Source: Actinomycetota bacterium | GTDB taxonomy: Bacteria; Actinomycetota; Actinomycetes; Streptosporangiales; Streptosporangiaceae | Direction of reading: 5' to 3' | Assembly (NCBI GenBank): GCA_027314515.1 | Contig: DAHVAR010000159.1 | Coordinates: 1-48,472, forward strand | Length of the DNA stretch: 48,472 bases | Shown here: in pieces, positions 1-9,045 of the stretch | How the letters are laid out: the number at the start of each line of letters is the position of its first letter | Position numbering within the stretch: position 1 is the stretch's first letter | The notes under the pieces: model-generated | Databases searched by the model: none | Seen by the model: only the letters and a program-made list of their open reading frames with translations | Told to the model about the DNA's origin: nothing | Program-made: the position numbers and the translations under genes

Positions 1-317
1 GTGACCGTGCTGCGGATACCACCCGCGCTGTACGGCAGGCCTGCCATCCGGGCCGCGAACTCCGCGCCGCGCTCACCGGCGAACACCAGGTGCGCGTGCG
101 AGTCGACGAAGCCCGGCAGTACCGCGCGGCCAGCCGCGTCGACGACCTCGTCGGCGGCCGGGGCTGCTGCCGCCGGGCCGGTCCACGCCACCACGCCCCG
201 GTCCAGCACGATCGCGGCGTCCGCGATCGTGTCGAACGGCCCGGGCGCGGCCAGGTCCTCCGCACCGCGCGGCGCGTTCGTAACCAGTTCGCCGATGTTG
301 GTGATCAGCACGCTCAC
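1..317 (-). CDS. hutI: Imidazolonepropionase, N-terminal part (cut by window edge)
   Basis: The first 105 codons of HutI, which hydrolyses 4-imidazolone-5-propionate to N-formimino-L-glutamate in histidine degradation. The translation opens with [11 protein letters not shown] and carries the metal-binding [12 protein letters not shown] stretch (His-x-His) followed by EFAARMAG and [10 protein letters not shown], all typical of the HutI amidohydrolase N-terminus. The remaining roughly 290 residues lie left of the window. The GTG at 317 is chosen because it places the conserved start at residue 2; the frame stays open for some distance upstream, so a longer start is not excluded. It points the same way as hutF and hutU but is separated from them by a rightward cell-wall gene. 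Confidence 0.85.
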   Translation of the reverse strand, partial: MSVLITNIGELVTNAPRGAEDLAAPGPFDTIADAAIVLDRGVVAWTGPAAAAPAADEVVDAAGRAVLPGFVDSHAHLVFAGERGAEFAARMAGLPYSAGGIRSTV

Positions 318-606
318 CAGCGCATCGTGCCATAGCAGGCGGCAAGCCAGGCGCTGGCGGGTGATGGGCCACGGCCCCGGCGGCCGGACGGGCCGTGGCC
401 GGGCCGTCGCCGGCCCACGGGCTGATCGGCTGAGCGGTTCAAGCCGACGGAATGAAGGTGGCCGGAATTCGTAAGGCAGGGGCAAAACCGGTAGAAACCG
501 TCGCCTGCGTGGATACCCTAAGTGAGAGACCTTAGCTGAGCGTGTCTGGATCCGGCTCCACGCCGTCGGCCAGGGCCGCCGACATGGCCGACAGGACGGA
601 GCGCAG

Positions 607-2250
607 ATGTCATACGGGGTAACTCCCCGCGACCACGACGAACCCGGCTTCAGCCTGCCCGGGCGAGCGGAGCCGGTGGCTGGCTGCCGGCCGCAGCCGC
701 CGTCGGCACGGAGCCTGACCACGGGCCTGCGGGCAAGCTGGCACCGCCAGGGCAAGCTGGCAAAGGCCGGCTACCTGATCGCCACGCTGGTCGCCGTCGT
801 AGCCGTGCTAGCGAGTATCGGCGCCTTCGCGCTGTACCGGCAGCTTGACGGCAGCATTACCAAGGTCGCCGTGGGCGACCTGAGCGGCCGGGCCGTCTAC
901 GGGGCCCAGAACATCCTGGTACTCGGCTCCCAGGAGCGGCTGGGCCAGCACGGCAACTTCGGCTACGAGGCGTATCCGGGCACGACCAACTCGGACAACC
1001 TGCTGCTCATTCACCTCGACGCCACCCACACCCAAGCGATCGTGCTGTCTATTCCCAGGGACCTGTTTGTCTACCAGCCCGCGTGCAAGGAGCGGAGTTA
1101 CGTCGGCAACGGCACCTGGCCGGCCCAGAGCTATCCGCCCGGGGCGATCATCGACGGCGCGCTGAACATCGGCGGCCCGACGTGCGCCGTGCGGACGGTC
1201 GAGGACCTGACCGGGATCAAGCTGGATCATTTCGTCGAGTTCGACTTCAACTCCTTCCGCACCATGGTGGACAGCCTCGGCGGCGTCGAGGTGTGCGTCC
1301 CGCCAGGTCCCGGCTATCACGACCGCTACTCGCACCTGAACCTCAGCCCCGGCAAGCACCTGCTCAAGTACAACCAGGCGCTGGCCTACGTGCGGACGCG
1401 GCACGGTGTCGGCAGCGGTGCCAACGCCGGCGGCGACTTGCCCCGGATCCAGCTGCAGCAGGCGTTCATCTCCTCGGTGGTGCAGAAGGTTCAGTCGCAG
1501 GGCTTGCTGACCAACTTGCCGGCGCTGTACGGCATCGCGCGAACGGCCACTCGCGCGCTCACCGTGGACACCGGCCTGGGCTCGGCTACCTCGCTCATGA
1601 GCCTGGCCGAGTCGCTGACGCACCTGCAGCCGAGGAACGTGAGCCTGATCACCTTGCCGACCGCCGTGGACACCTATCCCGGCCTTCAGTCGCACCTGAT
1701 GGCCGTCCAGCCGCAAGACGATGTGCTCTACCAGATGGTCAGGACCGGCCAGCTCTGGCATGGCCAGCTGCCGGTTCTGCCGTACAAGGACGTCAAGGTA
1801 CAGGTGCTGAACGGCACCGGCCAGGCCGGGCTCGCCGCGCAGGCGGCAGCCAGGCTGCGCCTGCTCGGCTTCGACGTGACCGGCGTCGGCAACGCGGCGG
1901 CAACCAGCACGACCACGGTGGACTACGCGGGCCTGGACCAGGCCGACGGCGCGTACACGCTGATGACCGCGCTCACGTCGTTCCCGGCCGGGCAGAACAC
2001 GCTGGCCGAGCCCGCCGGGCAGGTCGGCGCGCCGGGCACGGTGACGCTGACGCTAGGCACCGACTTCGCGGGCGTGAACCCGCCCGCGGTCACGCACCGG
2101 GCCAGGCACGGCAGGAACGCCGGGAAGAGCGGCAGGCCGCGGGTAAGCCGGGCGGTCAGGAACGGACCCGGCGCCGTTCAGTCGCGCAACGCCGCCGCGA
2201 GCATCTGCTCCGGGCTGCCGCCCGCCTACAATCCTGGTGCGAACGGCTAG
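607..2250 (+). CDS. LytR-CpsA-Psr (LCP) family cell-wall glycopolymer ligase with LytR_C domain
   Basis: A 547-residue membrane-anchored protein. LCP enzymes transfer undecaprenyl-linked glycopolymers to peptidoglycan on the outer face of the membrane. One transmembrane segment is visible at about residues 55-77 after a basic cytoplasmic tail. The LCP domain follows from about residue 98 ([25 protein letters not shown] with the conserved Arg-Asp near 149, [21 protein letters not shown]). A LytR_C domain spans about 392-490 ([13 protein letters not shown]), then a basic low-complexity tail. The ATG has a modest ribosome site (GGACGGAG). It sits inside an otherwise leftward hut cluster, running head-on into hutF with a 17-bp gap. 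Family assignment is firm; the polymer substrate is unknown. Confidence 0.9.
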   Translation: MSYGVTPRDHDEPGFSLPGRAEPVAGCRPQPPSARSLTTGLRASWHRQGKLAKAGYLIATLVAVVAVLASIGAFALYRQLDGSITKVAVGDLSGRAVYGAQNILVLGSQERLGQHGNFGYEAYPGTTNSDNLLLIHLDATHTQAIVLSIPRDLFVYQPACKERSYVGNGTWPAQSYPPGAIIDGALNIGGPTCAVRTVEDLTGIKLDHFVEFDFNSFRTMVDSLGGVEVCVPPGPGYHDRYSHLNLSPGKHLLKYNQALAYVRTRHGVGSGANAGGDLPRIQLQQAFISSVVQKVQSQGLLTNLPALYGIARTATRALTVDTGLGSATSLMSLAESLTHLQPRNVSLITLPTAVDTYPGLQSHLMAVQPQDDVLYQMVRTGQLWHGQLPVLPYKDVKVQVLNGTGQAGLAAQAAARLRLLGFDVTGVGNAAATSTTTVDYAGLDQADGAYTLMTALTSFPAGQNTLAEPAGQVGAPGTVTLTLGTDFAGVNPPAVTHRARHGRNAGKSGRPRVSRAVRNGPGAVQSRNAAASICSGLPPAYNPGANG

Positions 2251-2267
2251 CGGAGCCGCCAGCCCGG

Positions 2268-3641
2268 TCAGTGCAGCACGGCGGTAATTGCCGCGGTGAG
2301 CGCCGCTGGCACGTCCGGGACCAGCAGGTGCCGGCCGCCCGCCACGACATCCCTGCCACCAACGACCAGGTGCCGAACGTCGGCGGCCGACGCGCCGAAG
2401 ATGACCGACTCGAGCGCCGTGGCCATGGTCGTGCCGGCGGTCCGCGGCGAGTCGAGCGCCACCGTGCAGAAGTCGGCGAGCCCGCCCGCGACCAGATCAC
2501 CCGCCTCCGGCCAGCCCAGGCTGGCGTGCCCGGAAGTGGTCGCCGCGGTGGCGAGTTCGACGGCGGTGAAGCAGCCTCGTTCCTGCGATGCGAGGCGCTC
2601 GCCAAGCTCGACCCGGCGCGCCTCCTCCAGGATGTCGACGACGGCCTGGCTGTCGCTGCCCAGCGTGAGCGGAGCGCCGGCGCTGGCCAGTTCCCTGGCC
2701 GGGCCGATGCCGTCGGCCAGGTCAGCTTCGGTCGTCGGGCACAGGCACACATGTACTCGGCCCCCGGCGAGCAGGGCGACATCAGTTCCTGCCAGGTGCG
2801 TTGCGTGCACCGCGGTGCTGCGCGGGCCGAGCGCGCCGGCCCCGGACAGCACCTCCGCGGGTGTCGCCCGGTATGCGGCAAGGCACGCCCGGTTCTCTGC
2901 CACCTGCTCGGAAACGTGCGCGTGCAGCGGGGCAGCGTAGCGGTGTGACCATGCGACGACCTCGGCCATCTGCCCGGGCGGCACCGCACGGACCGAGTGG
3001 ATGGCGGCGCCCGCTCGGGCGTGCGGACTCAGGCGGCCCACGGCGTCCTGGCCGAGTGCGTCAGCCCTGGCCGCCCAGGCCGCGCCGTCGGCGTCCCCGA
3101 AGCGCAGCTGCGCACCGGCCAGTGCCTGCGGCCGGCCGCCAGCCGACAAGCCCCCGGACAGGTAACAGGCATCAAGCAGGGTGATCCGGATGCCGGCCAG
3201 GCTGGCCGCCTCGATCAGCGCCCGGCCCATCTGGTTGGGGTCGGAGTATGGCGTTCCGCCGCGGCCATGATGCAGGTAGTGGAACTCGCCGACACAGCTG
3301 ATCCCGGCCAGCGCCATCTCGGCATAGACAGCGGTGGCGAGCGCCAGGTAGCTATCCGGGTCGAGGCGATCAGCCACCTCGTACATTCGCTCGCGCCACG
3401 TCCAGAACGTGCCGCGCGACGCCTGCGTCACGCCGCGGAGCGCCCGGTGGAACGCGTGTGAATGCGCGTTGGCCAGGCCCGGCAGTGTCAGCCCGCGAAG
3501 GCGGGTGGCGGCGGGTGGCGGCTGAGCGTCGGGCGTCACGCCGGTCAGCCGGTCATCTGCCGCCTCGATCAGCACATCGGAGCGCAGCCCGAAGTCCGGC
3601 GACCAGGCCAGCTCGGCCAGCCATGTGCGCGTGGCGGTCAC
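2268..3641 (-). CDS. hutF: Formimidoylglutamate deiminase
   Basis: A 457-residue amidohydrolase that converts N-formimino-L-glutamate to N-formyl-L-glutamate and ammonia, the five-step branch of histidine catabolism. The metal site is visible as HSHAFHRAL near residue 60, a later HAHVSEQ, HATHL and GSDSQAVVDILEE. The insert GTFWTWRERMYEVADRLDP and FHYLHHGRGGTPY are characteristic of HutF rather than of guanine or cytosine deaminases. The GTG start at 3641 overlaps the stop of the upstream amidohydrolase by 4 bp (GTGA), so the two are translationally coupled. Its product needs an N-formylglutamate amidohydrolase, which the coupled upstream gene probably supplies. Confidence 0.93.
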   Translation of the reverse strand: MTATRTWLAELAWSPDFGLRSDVLIEAADDRLTGVTPDAQPPPAATRLRGLTLPGLANAHSHAFHRALRGVTQASRGTFWTWRERMYEVADRLDPDSYLALATAVYAEMALAGISCVGEFHYLHHGRGGTPYSDPNQMGRALIEAASLAGIRITLLDACYLSGGLSAGGRPQALAGAQLRFGDADGAAWAARADALGQDAVGRLSPHARAGAAIHSVRAVPPGQMAEVVAWSHRYAAPLHAHVSEQVAENRACLAAYRATPAEVLSGAGALGPRSTAVHATHLAGTDVALLAGGRVHVCLCPTTEADLADGIGPARELASAGAPLTLGSDSQAVVDILEEARRVELGERLASQERGCFTAVELATAATTSGHASLGWPEAGDLVAGGLADFCTVALDSPRTAGTTMATALESVIFGASAADVRHLVVGGRDVVAGGRHLLVPDVPAALTAAITAVLH

Positions 3642-4852
3642 TGCGCCGCCAGGTCGGCGAGCACCGCGGCCAGGGCCGCTACCCCGGTTTCGCAGTCGGC
3701 CATCTCGGCATGTTCGGCAGGCGAGTGCGACACCCCGCTGGGATTACGCACGAACAGCATGCCTGCCGGGATCCGCGCGGCGAGCACGCCGGCGTCGTGC
3801 CCGGCCCCGGTCGGCAGCAGCGGCGCGGCGATCCCGGCGGCGCTCAGGACGCCGGCCAGCCGATCACGCAGCCCGCGGTCGAAGCTGACGGGCGGCGTCA
3901 CCGATTCGCGGTGCTGCCGGACGGCAACGCCGTGCTGGCCGGCCGCCGTCGCAGCCTCGGCCGACACCTGCGACACCAGCAGGTCAAGCGTCGCCTCGTC
4001 CGGCGCCCTGGCGTCCAGCCAGGCCTGCACGCGGGAGCTGATCGCGTTTGCCGCGCCAGGCTCGGCCACTACCTTCGCGAAAGTGGCGAGGGCTCCGCAG
4101 CGCTCGGCGGAGGCCCGTGCCGCTAGCACGGTCGCGGCATAAGGAAGCATCGGATCCTGGCGGTCGGCCAGCCTTGTCGTGCCGGCATGGTCGGCGCGCC
4201 CGGCGAAGTCGAACCGCCAGCGGCCGTGCGGCCAGATTCCGTCCGCCACTCCGATAGCGGCACCGAGGTCCGCCAGCGCCTTGCCCTGCTCGATGTGCAG
4301 CTCGACGTAGGCCCCGATCCCGGCCAGCAGCGCTTCATCCGGCCCGATGCCGCTGGCGTCGCGACCCGCCGCGGCCATCGCGTCGGCGAGCGCCACGCCG
4401 TCGCCGTCACGCAGCGCGCTCGCTGCCTCCGGCGTGACCGCGCCGGTCAGCAGCCGGCTGCCGAGACAGGCAACCCCGAACCTGGCGCCCTCTTCCTCGG
4501 TGAACGCGGCCACGCCAATCGGCCTCGCGGGCCGGAACCCGTCGCTGCGAAGCTGGCCGACCGCGGCGAACGCGGACACCACCCCGAGCGGCCCGTCGAA
4601 TGCGCCGCCGTCGGGCACCGAGTCAAGGTGGCTGCCGGTGACCACCGCCTGCGCTCCGCCTGGCCGTCCCCACCAGGCCCACAGGTTGCCGTTGCGATCG
4701 CAGTCGGTGCGCAGCCCCAGCTGAGTCGCGGTCCTGGCGAACCAGGCCCGGCACGCGGCATCGGCCGTCGTCCAGGAGTACCGCCGGTAACCGCCGGTGA
4801 GCTCATCCCGGCCAACCGGCAGCAACTCGGCCCACAACTCAGCGAACGTCAT
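3638..4852 (-). CDS. M20-family amidohydrolase (allantoate amidohydrolase-like; probable N-formylglutamate hydrolase of the hut operon)
   Basis: A 404-residue Zn-dependent hydrolase of the allantoate amidohydrolase/N-carbamoyl-amino-acid hydrolase group. Metal ligands appear in order: GSHLDSVPDGGAFDG (His, Asp), AFTEEEGARFG (Glu pair), ELHIEQG (His) and the C-terminal SHSPAEHAE (His). The dimerisation-domain signature GRADHAGTTRL is also present. By sequence it would be called allantoate amidohydrolase. It is placed between hutU and hutF and coupled to hutF by a 4-bp overlap, and no hutG is seen here. I therefore infer that it removes the formyl group from N-formyl-L-glutamate. The ATG at 4852 is preceded by GGGAGA. 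Family certain; substrate inferred from context only. Confidence 0.85.
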   Translation of the reverse strand: MTFAELWAELLPVGRDELTGGYRRYSWTTADAACRAWFARTATQLGLRTDCDRNGNLWAWWGRPGGAQAVVTGSHLDSVPDGGAFDGPLGVVSAFAAVGQLRSDGFRPARPIGVAAFTEEEGARFGVACLGSRLLTGAVTPEAASALRDGDGVALADAMAAAGRDASGIGPDEALLAGIGAYVELHIEQGKALADLGAAIGVADGIWPHGRWRFDFAGRADHAGTTRLADRQDPMLPYAATVLAARASAERCGALATFAKVVAEPGAANAISSRVQAWLDARAPDEATLDLLVSQVSAEAATAAGQHGVAVRQHRESVTPPVSFDRGLRDRLAGVLSAAGIAAPLLPTGAGHDAGVLAARIPAGMLFVRNPSGVSHSPAEHAEMADCETGVAALAAVLADLAAQ

Positions 4853-4901
4853 CTGCGGTCTCCCGGTCGCAAGCGGCTGCGCCCGCGGAACGATTTTGAC
4901 A

Positions 4902-6566
4902 CTACTTCTGCATCGGCACGCGGACGCCGCGCTCGGCCGCGACGTCGACGGCCCGTCCGTAGCCCGCGTCGGCGTGCCTGATCACGCCCATCCCAGGGTC
5001 GTTGGTGAGCACCCGCTCCAGCTTCTGCGCGGCCAGGTCGGTGCCGTCGGCAACGCAGACCTGGCCGGCGTGGATGGATCGCCCGATGCCCACCCCGCCG
5101 CCGTGGTGGATGCTCACCCAGGAGGCCCCGGAGGAGGTGTTGACCAGCGCGTTCAGCAGCGGCCAGTCAGCGATGGCATCGCTGCCGTCGGCCATCGCCT
5201 CGGTTTCCCGGTACGGCGAGGCGACCGAGCCGCAGTCCAGGTGATCACGGCCGAGCACGATGGGCGCCTGCACTTCGCCCCGCCTGACCATGTCGTTGAA
5301 CCGCAGTCCGGCGACGTGCCGCTCGCCGTAACCCAGCCAGCAGATCCGCGCAGGCAGGCCCTGGAAGTGCACTTTCTCCCCGGCCATCCGGATCCACCTG
5401 GACAGGGCCTCGTTCGCCGGGAACTCCTCCAGGATGGCCGCGTCGGTGGCGGCAATGTCGGCGGGATCGCCGGACAGCGCCGCCCACCGGAACGGGCCCT
5501 TGCCCTCGCAGAACAGCGGCCTGATGTAGGCGGGCACGAAGCCAGGGAACGCGAACGCGCGATCGTAGCCCGCGAGCTCGGCCTCGCCGCGGATGGAGTT
5601 GCCGTAGTCGAACACCTCGGCGCCGGCGTCCTGGAAACCGACCATCGCCTCAACATGCTCGGCCATCGAGTCCCTGGCCCTAACGGTGAACCCGGCCGGG
5701 TCCTCGGCCCGCAGCGCGGCCATGTCCTCGAACGCGACTCCTCTCGGCAGGTAGGTCAGCGGATCGTGCGCCGACGTCTGGTCGGTCACCACGCTGACCG
5801 GAGCGCCCATCCGCAGCAGCCGCGGAACGAGATCGGCCGCGTTGCCGAGCAGCCCGATCGACAGTGCCTCCCCGGAATCGGCCGCCGCAGTGGCCCGGCG
5901 GACCGCGTCGTCCACGTCGCTAGCCGCCACGTCGAGGTAGCCGTGCTCGATCCGGCGGCTGATCCTGGACGGATCGCAGTCGATGCACAGCGCTACGCCG
6001 CCGTTCATGGTGACCGCGAGCGGCTGGGCGCCGCCCATCCCGCCAAGCCCCGCGGTGAGGGTGATCGTGCCGGCGAGCGAACCGCCGAACCGCTTCGCCG
6101 CGACCGCCGCGAACGTCTCGTAGGTTCCTTGCAGGATGCCCTGCGTGCCGATGTAGATCCATGATCCGGCGGTCATCTGGCCGAACATGGTCAGGCCTTC
6201 GGCCTCCAGCCGCCGGAACTCCTCCCAGGTCGCCCACTGCGGCACCAGGTTCGAATTCGCGATCAGCACCCGCGGCGCCCACTCGTGCGTCCGGAAGATG
6301 CCGACCGGCTTGCCGGACTGCACGAGCAGGGTCTCGTCCCCGGCCAGGTCCCGCAGCGAGGCGACGATGCCGTCGAATGCCTGCCAGCTGCGGGCGGCGC
6401 GGCCCGAACCGCCATAGACGATCAGCTGGTCGGGGTGCTCGGCGACCTCGGGATCGAGGTTGTTCATCAGCATCCGCATGGCTGCCTCCTGCGGCCAGCC
6501 CTTGCACGTCAGGCTGCTGCCCCTGGGCGCGCGGACAGGCCTGGCGCCGGACACCTGGTCGGTCAT
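4902..6566 (-). CDS. hutU: Urocanate hydratase
   Basis: A 554-residue cytosolic NAD-dependent enzyme that hydrates urocanate to imidazolone propionate. The N-terminus matches the actinobacterial form ([18 protein letters not shown], then [18 protein letters not shown]). The Rossmann stretch [20 protein letters not shown], the catalytic-region [13 protein letters not shown] and the [18 protein letters not shown] segment with the family cysteine are all visible. Length is normal. The ATG at 6566 has a strong ribosome site (GAGGAGGAAG). It is the first gene of the leftward hut operon; 49 bp separate it from the amidohydrolase. Histidine ammonia-lyase (hutH), expected to feed it, is not in the window. 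Confidence 0.97.
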   Translation of the reverse strand: MTDQVSGARPVRAPRGSSLTCKGWPQEAAMRMLMNNLDPEVAEHPDQLIVYGGSGRAARSWQAFDGIVASLRDLAGDETLLVQSGKPVGIFRTHEWAPRVLIANSNLVPQWATWEEFRRLEAEGLTMFGQMTAGSWIYIGTQGILQGTYETFAAVAAKRFGGSLAGTITLTAGLGGMGGAQPLAVTMNGGVALCIDCDPSRISRRIEHGYLDVAASDVDDAVRRATAAADSGEALSIGLLGNAADLVPRLLRMGAPVSVVTDQTSAHDPLTYLPRGVAFEDMAALRAEDPAGFTVRARDSMAEHVEAMVGFQDAGAEVFDYGNSIRGEAELAGYDRAFAFPGFVPAYIRPLFCEGKGPFRWAALSGDPADIAATDAAILEEFPANEALSRWIRMAGEKVHFQGLPARICWLGYGERHVAGLRFNDMVRRGEVQAPIVLGRDHLDCGSVASPYRETEAMADGSDAIADWPLLNALVNTSSGASWVSIHHGGGVGIGRSIHAGQVCVADGTDLAAQKLERVLTNDPGMGVIRHADAGYGRAVDVAAERGVRVPMQK

Positions 6567-6714
6567 GCTGGCTTCCTCCTCTGGCTGGGCACCATCATCT
6601 CACCGCAGTCACTGCCGCCGGCTGCGGAGCAGGTGCTGCTCGCGGCCGTGGTCGCTGACCGGACGCTGCCCATCGCGGACCGGACCAACGCGCCGGCCGG
6701 GTAGCTAACGGCCA

Positions 6715-6744
6715 CCGGACTGGCAGCACTCCGGACCAGTCCGG
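6715..6744. promoter_or_regulatory. Inverted repeat, candidate operator between hutU and VIT1 gene
   Basis: Two perfect 9-bp arms, CCGGACTGG and CCAGTCCGG, are separated by 12 bp that contain a further TCCGGA. The element lies in the divergent promoter region and overlaps the first bases of a GGAAT promoter box. A role as operator is inference from position and symmetry; no matching regulator is identified. Confidence 0.4.
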
Positions 6745-6768
6745 AATAATCGCACTCGGGTGGCCGTT
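6743..6768 (+). promoter_or_regulatory. SigR-like promoter candidate upstream of the VIT1-type transporter
   Basis: GGAAT at 6743-6747 and GTT at 6766-6768 are separated by exactly 18 bp, the published SigR consensus (GGAAT-N18-GTT). It would give a leader of roughly 140 nt before the ATG at 6918. Such an 8-base pattern is expected about once by chance in a window of this size, so this is only a candidate. Confidence 0.35.
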
Positions 6769-6917
6769 CTCGGTGTCTCGCGGTTTGCCCGCGTTTTTGC
6801 AGTGCCACGACCATGGCAGTGCGGCCCGATCTCACCTCACCGACCTTGCGCAGCCCGGCACCGGCCGCCAGTGAGTGCCGTCGCCGACGCGCCAGATCCG
6901 ACAGAACAGGCACACTC

Positions 6918-7727
6918 ATGACTATGGCATCCCCGAGCAAACCACCAGTCGAGGCCGACGGCGCGGGCCAGCCGATGGCGCACGCCGGTACGGCCGAACC
7001 GGGCAGTCCAGCCGGCCCCGGCGCCGTTGCCAGCGTTGAGGTCAACCACCAGCACCGCGACGTGTCCGGTGGCTGGCTGCGGCCGGCCGTCTTCGGCGCG
7101 ATGGACGGCCTGGTGACGAACGTGTCGCTGATTGCCGGCGTCGGCGGCGCCAGGCTCGCGCCGCACACGATCGTGCTGACCGGGCTAGCCGGGCTGTCGG
7201 CCGGGGCGTTCTCCATGGCGGCGGGCGAGTACGTGTCGGTCTCGTCGCAGAACGAGCTGGTGGCAGCCGAAGTGGAGAAGGAGCGCATCGAGCTCGAGAC
7301 CAACCCGGCGGACGAGCAGGCGGAACTGGCCGCCACGTACAAGTTGCGGGGCGTCGAGCCGGCCCTCGCGGACGAGGTCGCCAGGCAGCTGTCCCAGCAC
7401 CCGGATCAGGTGCTGCGCATTCATGTCCGCGAGGAACTCGGCATCGACCATGACGAGCTGCCGTCACCGCTGACCGCCGCGGGTGCCTCCCTGGTCACCT
7501 TCGCCGCCGGCGCCCTGATCCCGCTTCTGCCGTTCCTGTTCGGCTTCGCCTCGCTCGGCGCGGCCGTCGTCCTCGCCGCGATCGCGGCCTTCGTCGGCGG
7601 CGGCATCGTCGCGCGCGTCACGGCCCGGCCGTTCCTGCGCGGGGCACTGCGCCAGTTCGTGCTGGCGGGACTGGCCGCCGCGCTCACCTACGGCATCGGC
7701 ATGCTGCTCGGCGGCCACATCAGCTAG
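6918..7727 (+). CDS. VIT1/CCC1 family divalent metal transporter
   Basis: A 269-residue integral membrane protein related to the vacuolar iron/manganese transporters VIT1 and CCC1. The signature FGAMDGLVTNVSLIAGVGGA and AGLSAGAFSMAAGEYVSVSS (TM1/TM2 with the conserved Asp, Met and Glu) are followed by the cytoplasmic Glu-rich metal-binding loop (EVEKERIELE, then PADEQAEL and REELGIDHDEL). The last three membrane segments lie at about residues 185-268. The ATG at 6918 is preferred over an upstream frame extension because the conserved domain begins about 50 residues later and the upstream segment is Arg/Ser-rich and unlike the family. Transported ion (Fe or Mn) is not determinable. Confidence 0.88.
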   Translation: MTMASPSKPPVEADGAGQPMAHAGTAEPGSPAGPGAVASVEVNHQHRDVSGGWLRPAVFGAMDGLVTNVSLIAGVGGARLAPHTIVLTGLAGLSAGAFSMAAGEYVSVSSQNELVAAEVEKERIELETNPADEQAELAATYKLRGVEPALADEVARQLSQHPDQVLRIHVREELGIDHDELPSPLTAAGASLVTFAAGALIPLLPFLFGFASLGAAVVLAAIAAFVGGGIVARVTARPFLRGALRQFVLAGLAAALTYGIGMLLGGHIS

Positions 7728-7731
7728 CCGA

Positions 7732-7793
7732 CTCCTTGATCGTTGTGAGTCTTCCGTTGCTATAGCAGCAGAAGACTCACAACGATCAAGGAG
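7732..7793. terminator. Bidirectional hairpin between convergent VIT1 and GDP-mannose dehydratase genes
   Basis: Perfect 22-bp inverted repeat (arms 7732-7753 and 7772-7793) with an 18-nt loop that itself contains the palindrome TGCTATAGCA. It starts 4 bp after the VIT1-gene stop and ends 13 bp before the stop of the leftward gene, so it can terminate both. There is no U-tract, usual for actinobacteria. The stem is unusually AT-balanced for this genome. Confidence 0.75.
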
Positions 7794-7806
7794 CTGAGGG
7801 CGCGCC

Positions 7807-8841
7807 CTACCAGGAATCGGTCGCGAACTCCTCGCCCGCGCTGCCGTCGGTCGCTGCCAGCAGCTCCAGGTCGGCATCCACCATCATCTCGACGAGTTCC
7901 TCGAAGCCGATCTTGGGCTCCCAGCCGAGCTCGTCCCGTGCCTTGGCGGGGTCCGCGCACAGCCGGTCCACTTCGGCCGGCCGGATGAAGGCGGCGTCGG
8001 TCACCACGTGGTCGCGCCAGTTCAGGCCGGCGGCACGGAACGCGGTGTCGACAAGCTTCTCCACGGAGTGCGTCACCCCGGTGCCGATGACGTAGTCAGC
8101 CGGAGCGTCTTGCGCCATCATCAGGTGCATGGCGCGGACGTAGTCGCCGGCGAAGCCCCAGTCCCGGCTGGCGCTCAGGTTGCCCAGCCGAAGCTGGCGC
8201 TCGTAACCCAGCTTGATCTTGGCAACCCCGAGCGAGACCTTCCTGGTCACGAACTCAGCACCGCGGCGCGGCGACTCGTGGTTGAACATGATCCCGGACA
8301 CCGCGAACATCCCGTAGGACTCGCGGTAATTCTGCGTCAGGAAGTGGCCGTACACCTTTGCCACGCCGTACGGACTGCGCGGGTGGAACGAGGTCTGCTC
8401 GTTTTGCGGAACCTGGCTGGCCTGACCGAACATCTCCGAAGTGGATGCCTGATAGAACCTGATCTGGCCGCTGCCCGGGCTGCGGGATGCGCTGATCCCG
8501 CTGCACACCCTGATGGCCTCCAGCACGCGAAGCACGCCGAGTCCGGTTACTTCACCAGTGAGCTCGGCTTGCTGCCACGACAGCGGCACGTAGGAGATCG
8601 CGGCCAGGTTGTAAACCTCGTCCGGCTGCACCCGCTCCACCGCCGCGATCAGGCTGCCCTGGTCCAGCAGGTCGCCGCGGATCAGCCTGACGTCACCCAG
8701 CAGCTTCCGCAGGTGGCGCACCCGCGGGTTTGCCTGGCCGCGGACTAGCCCCCAGACCTCGTATCCCATGTCGACCAGATGTTCAGCCAGGTAAGAGCCG
8801 TCCTGACCGGTGATGCCGGTGATGAGCGCGCGTCGTGTCAG
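7807..8841 (-). CDS. gmd: GDP-mannose 4,6-dehydratase, probable CTG start
   Basis: A 344-residue short-chain dehydrogenase/reductase that converts GDP-D-mannose to GDP-4-keto-6-deoxy-D-mannose. Visible features are the NADP-binding ALITGITGQDGSYLAEHL at the very N-terminus, NLAAISYVPLSWQ, the catalytic Ser/Tyr region (STSEMFG, then PRSPYGVAKVYGH with YxxxK), MFNHESPRRG and SRDWGFAGDYVRAMHLM. The first ATG (8769) would delete the nucleotide-binding motif. No ATG, GTG or TTG lies between it and an in-frame stop upstream. A CTG at 8841 with GGAGG five bases ahead gives a perfectly family-like start (MTRRALITGITGQDG). No reductase/epimerase that would finish the sugar is adjacent. It is divergent from a glycosyltransferase gene. 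Confidence 0.9.
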   Translation of the reverse strand: MTRRALITGITGQDGSYLAEHLVDMGYEVWGLVRGQANPRVRHLRKLLGDVRLIRGDLLDQGSLIAAVERVQPDEVYNLAAISYVPLSWQQAELTGEVTGLGVLRVLEAIRVCSGISASRSPGSGQIRFYQASTSEMFGQASQVPQNEQTSFHPRSPYGVAKVYGHFLTQNYRESYGMFAVSGIMFNHESPRRGAEFVTRKVSLGVAKIKLGYERQLRLGNLSASRDWGFAGDYVRAMHLMMAQDAPADYVIGTGVTHSVEKLVDTAFRAAGLNWRDHVVTDAAFIRPAEVDRLCADPAKARDELGWEPKIGFEELVEMMVDADLELLAATDGSAGEEFATDSW

Positions 8842-9045
8842 CGGAGCCTCCGTGTGAAACCTCGTCGCGGCAGCTTAACGATGCCACGGCAGCGTAAAGA
8901 TACTGACAGCACGGCTGGCAGCCCGGCAAACATGTGGGGTCAAAGGGCACGCAAGTTACCGGCTTGGTAGGGTTCGCTGACTGGGGGGTCACGCGGGTCG
9001 CCCGCCCGGTGGCAGCCGGTGGCGAGACAGGAGGCGCGAACCTGC

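Larger units (their letters stand above)
6567..6917. other. Divergent intergenic region between hutU and the VIT1-type gene
   Basis: About 350 bp with no convincing gene. It carries the hutU ribosome site at its left end, a 9-bp inverted repeat (6715-6744) and a SigR-like promoter pointing right (6743-6768). Both are annotated separately. Confidence 0.6.

Noticed and set aside
1-474. Rightward open frame at the left edge
   Set aside because: Mirror image of hutI; its translation is Ala/Ser/Arg-rich without family likeness, whereas the opposite strand gives clear HutI motifs.
1083-2948. Very long rightward open frame (over 600 codons) across the LCP and hutF genes
   Set aside because: High-GC artefact: Arg/Ala/Gly-rich, no domain, and it overlaps two firmly identified genes.
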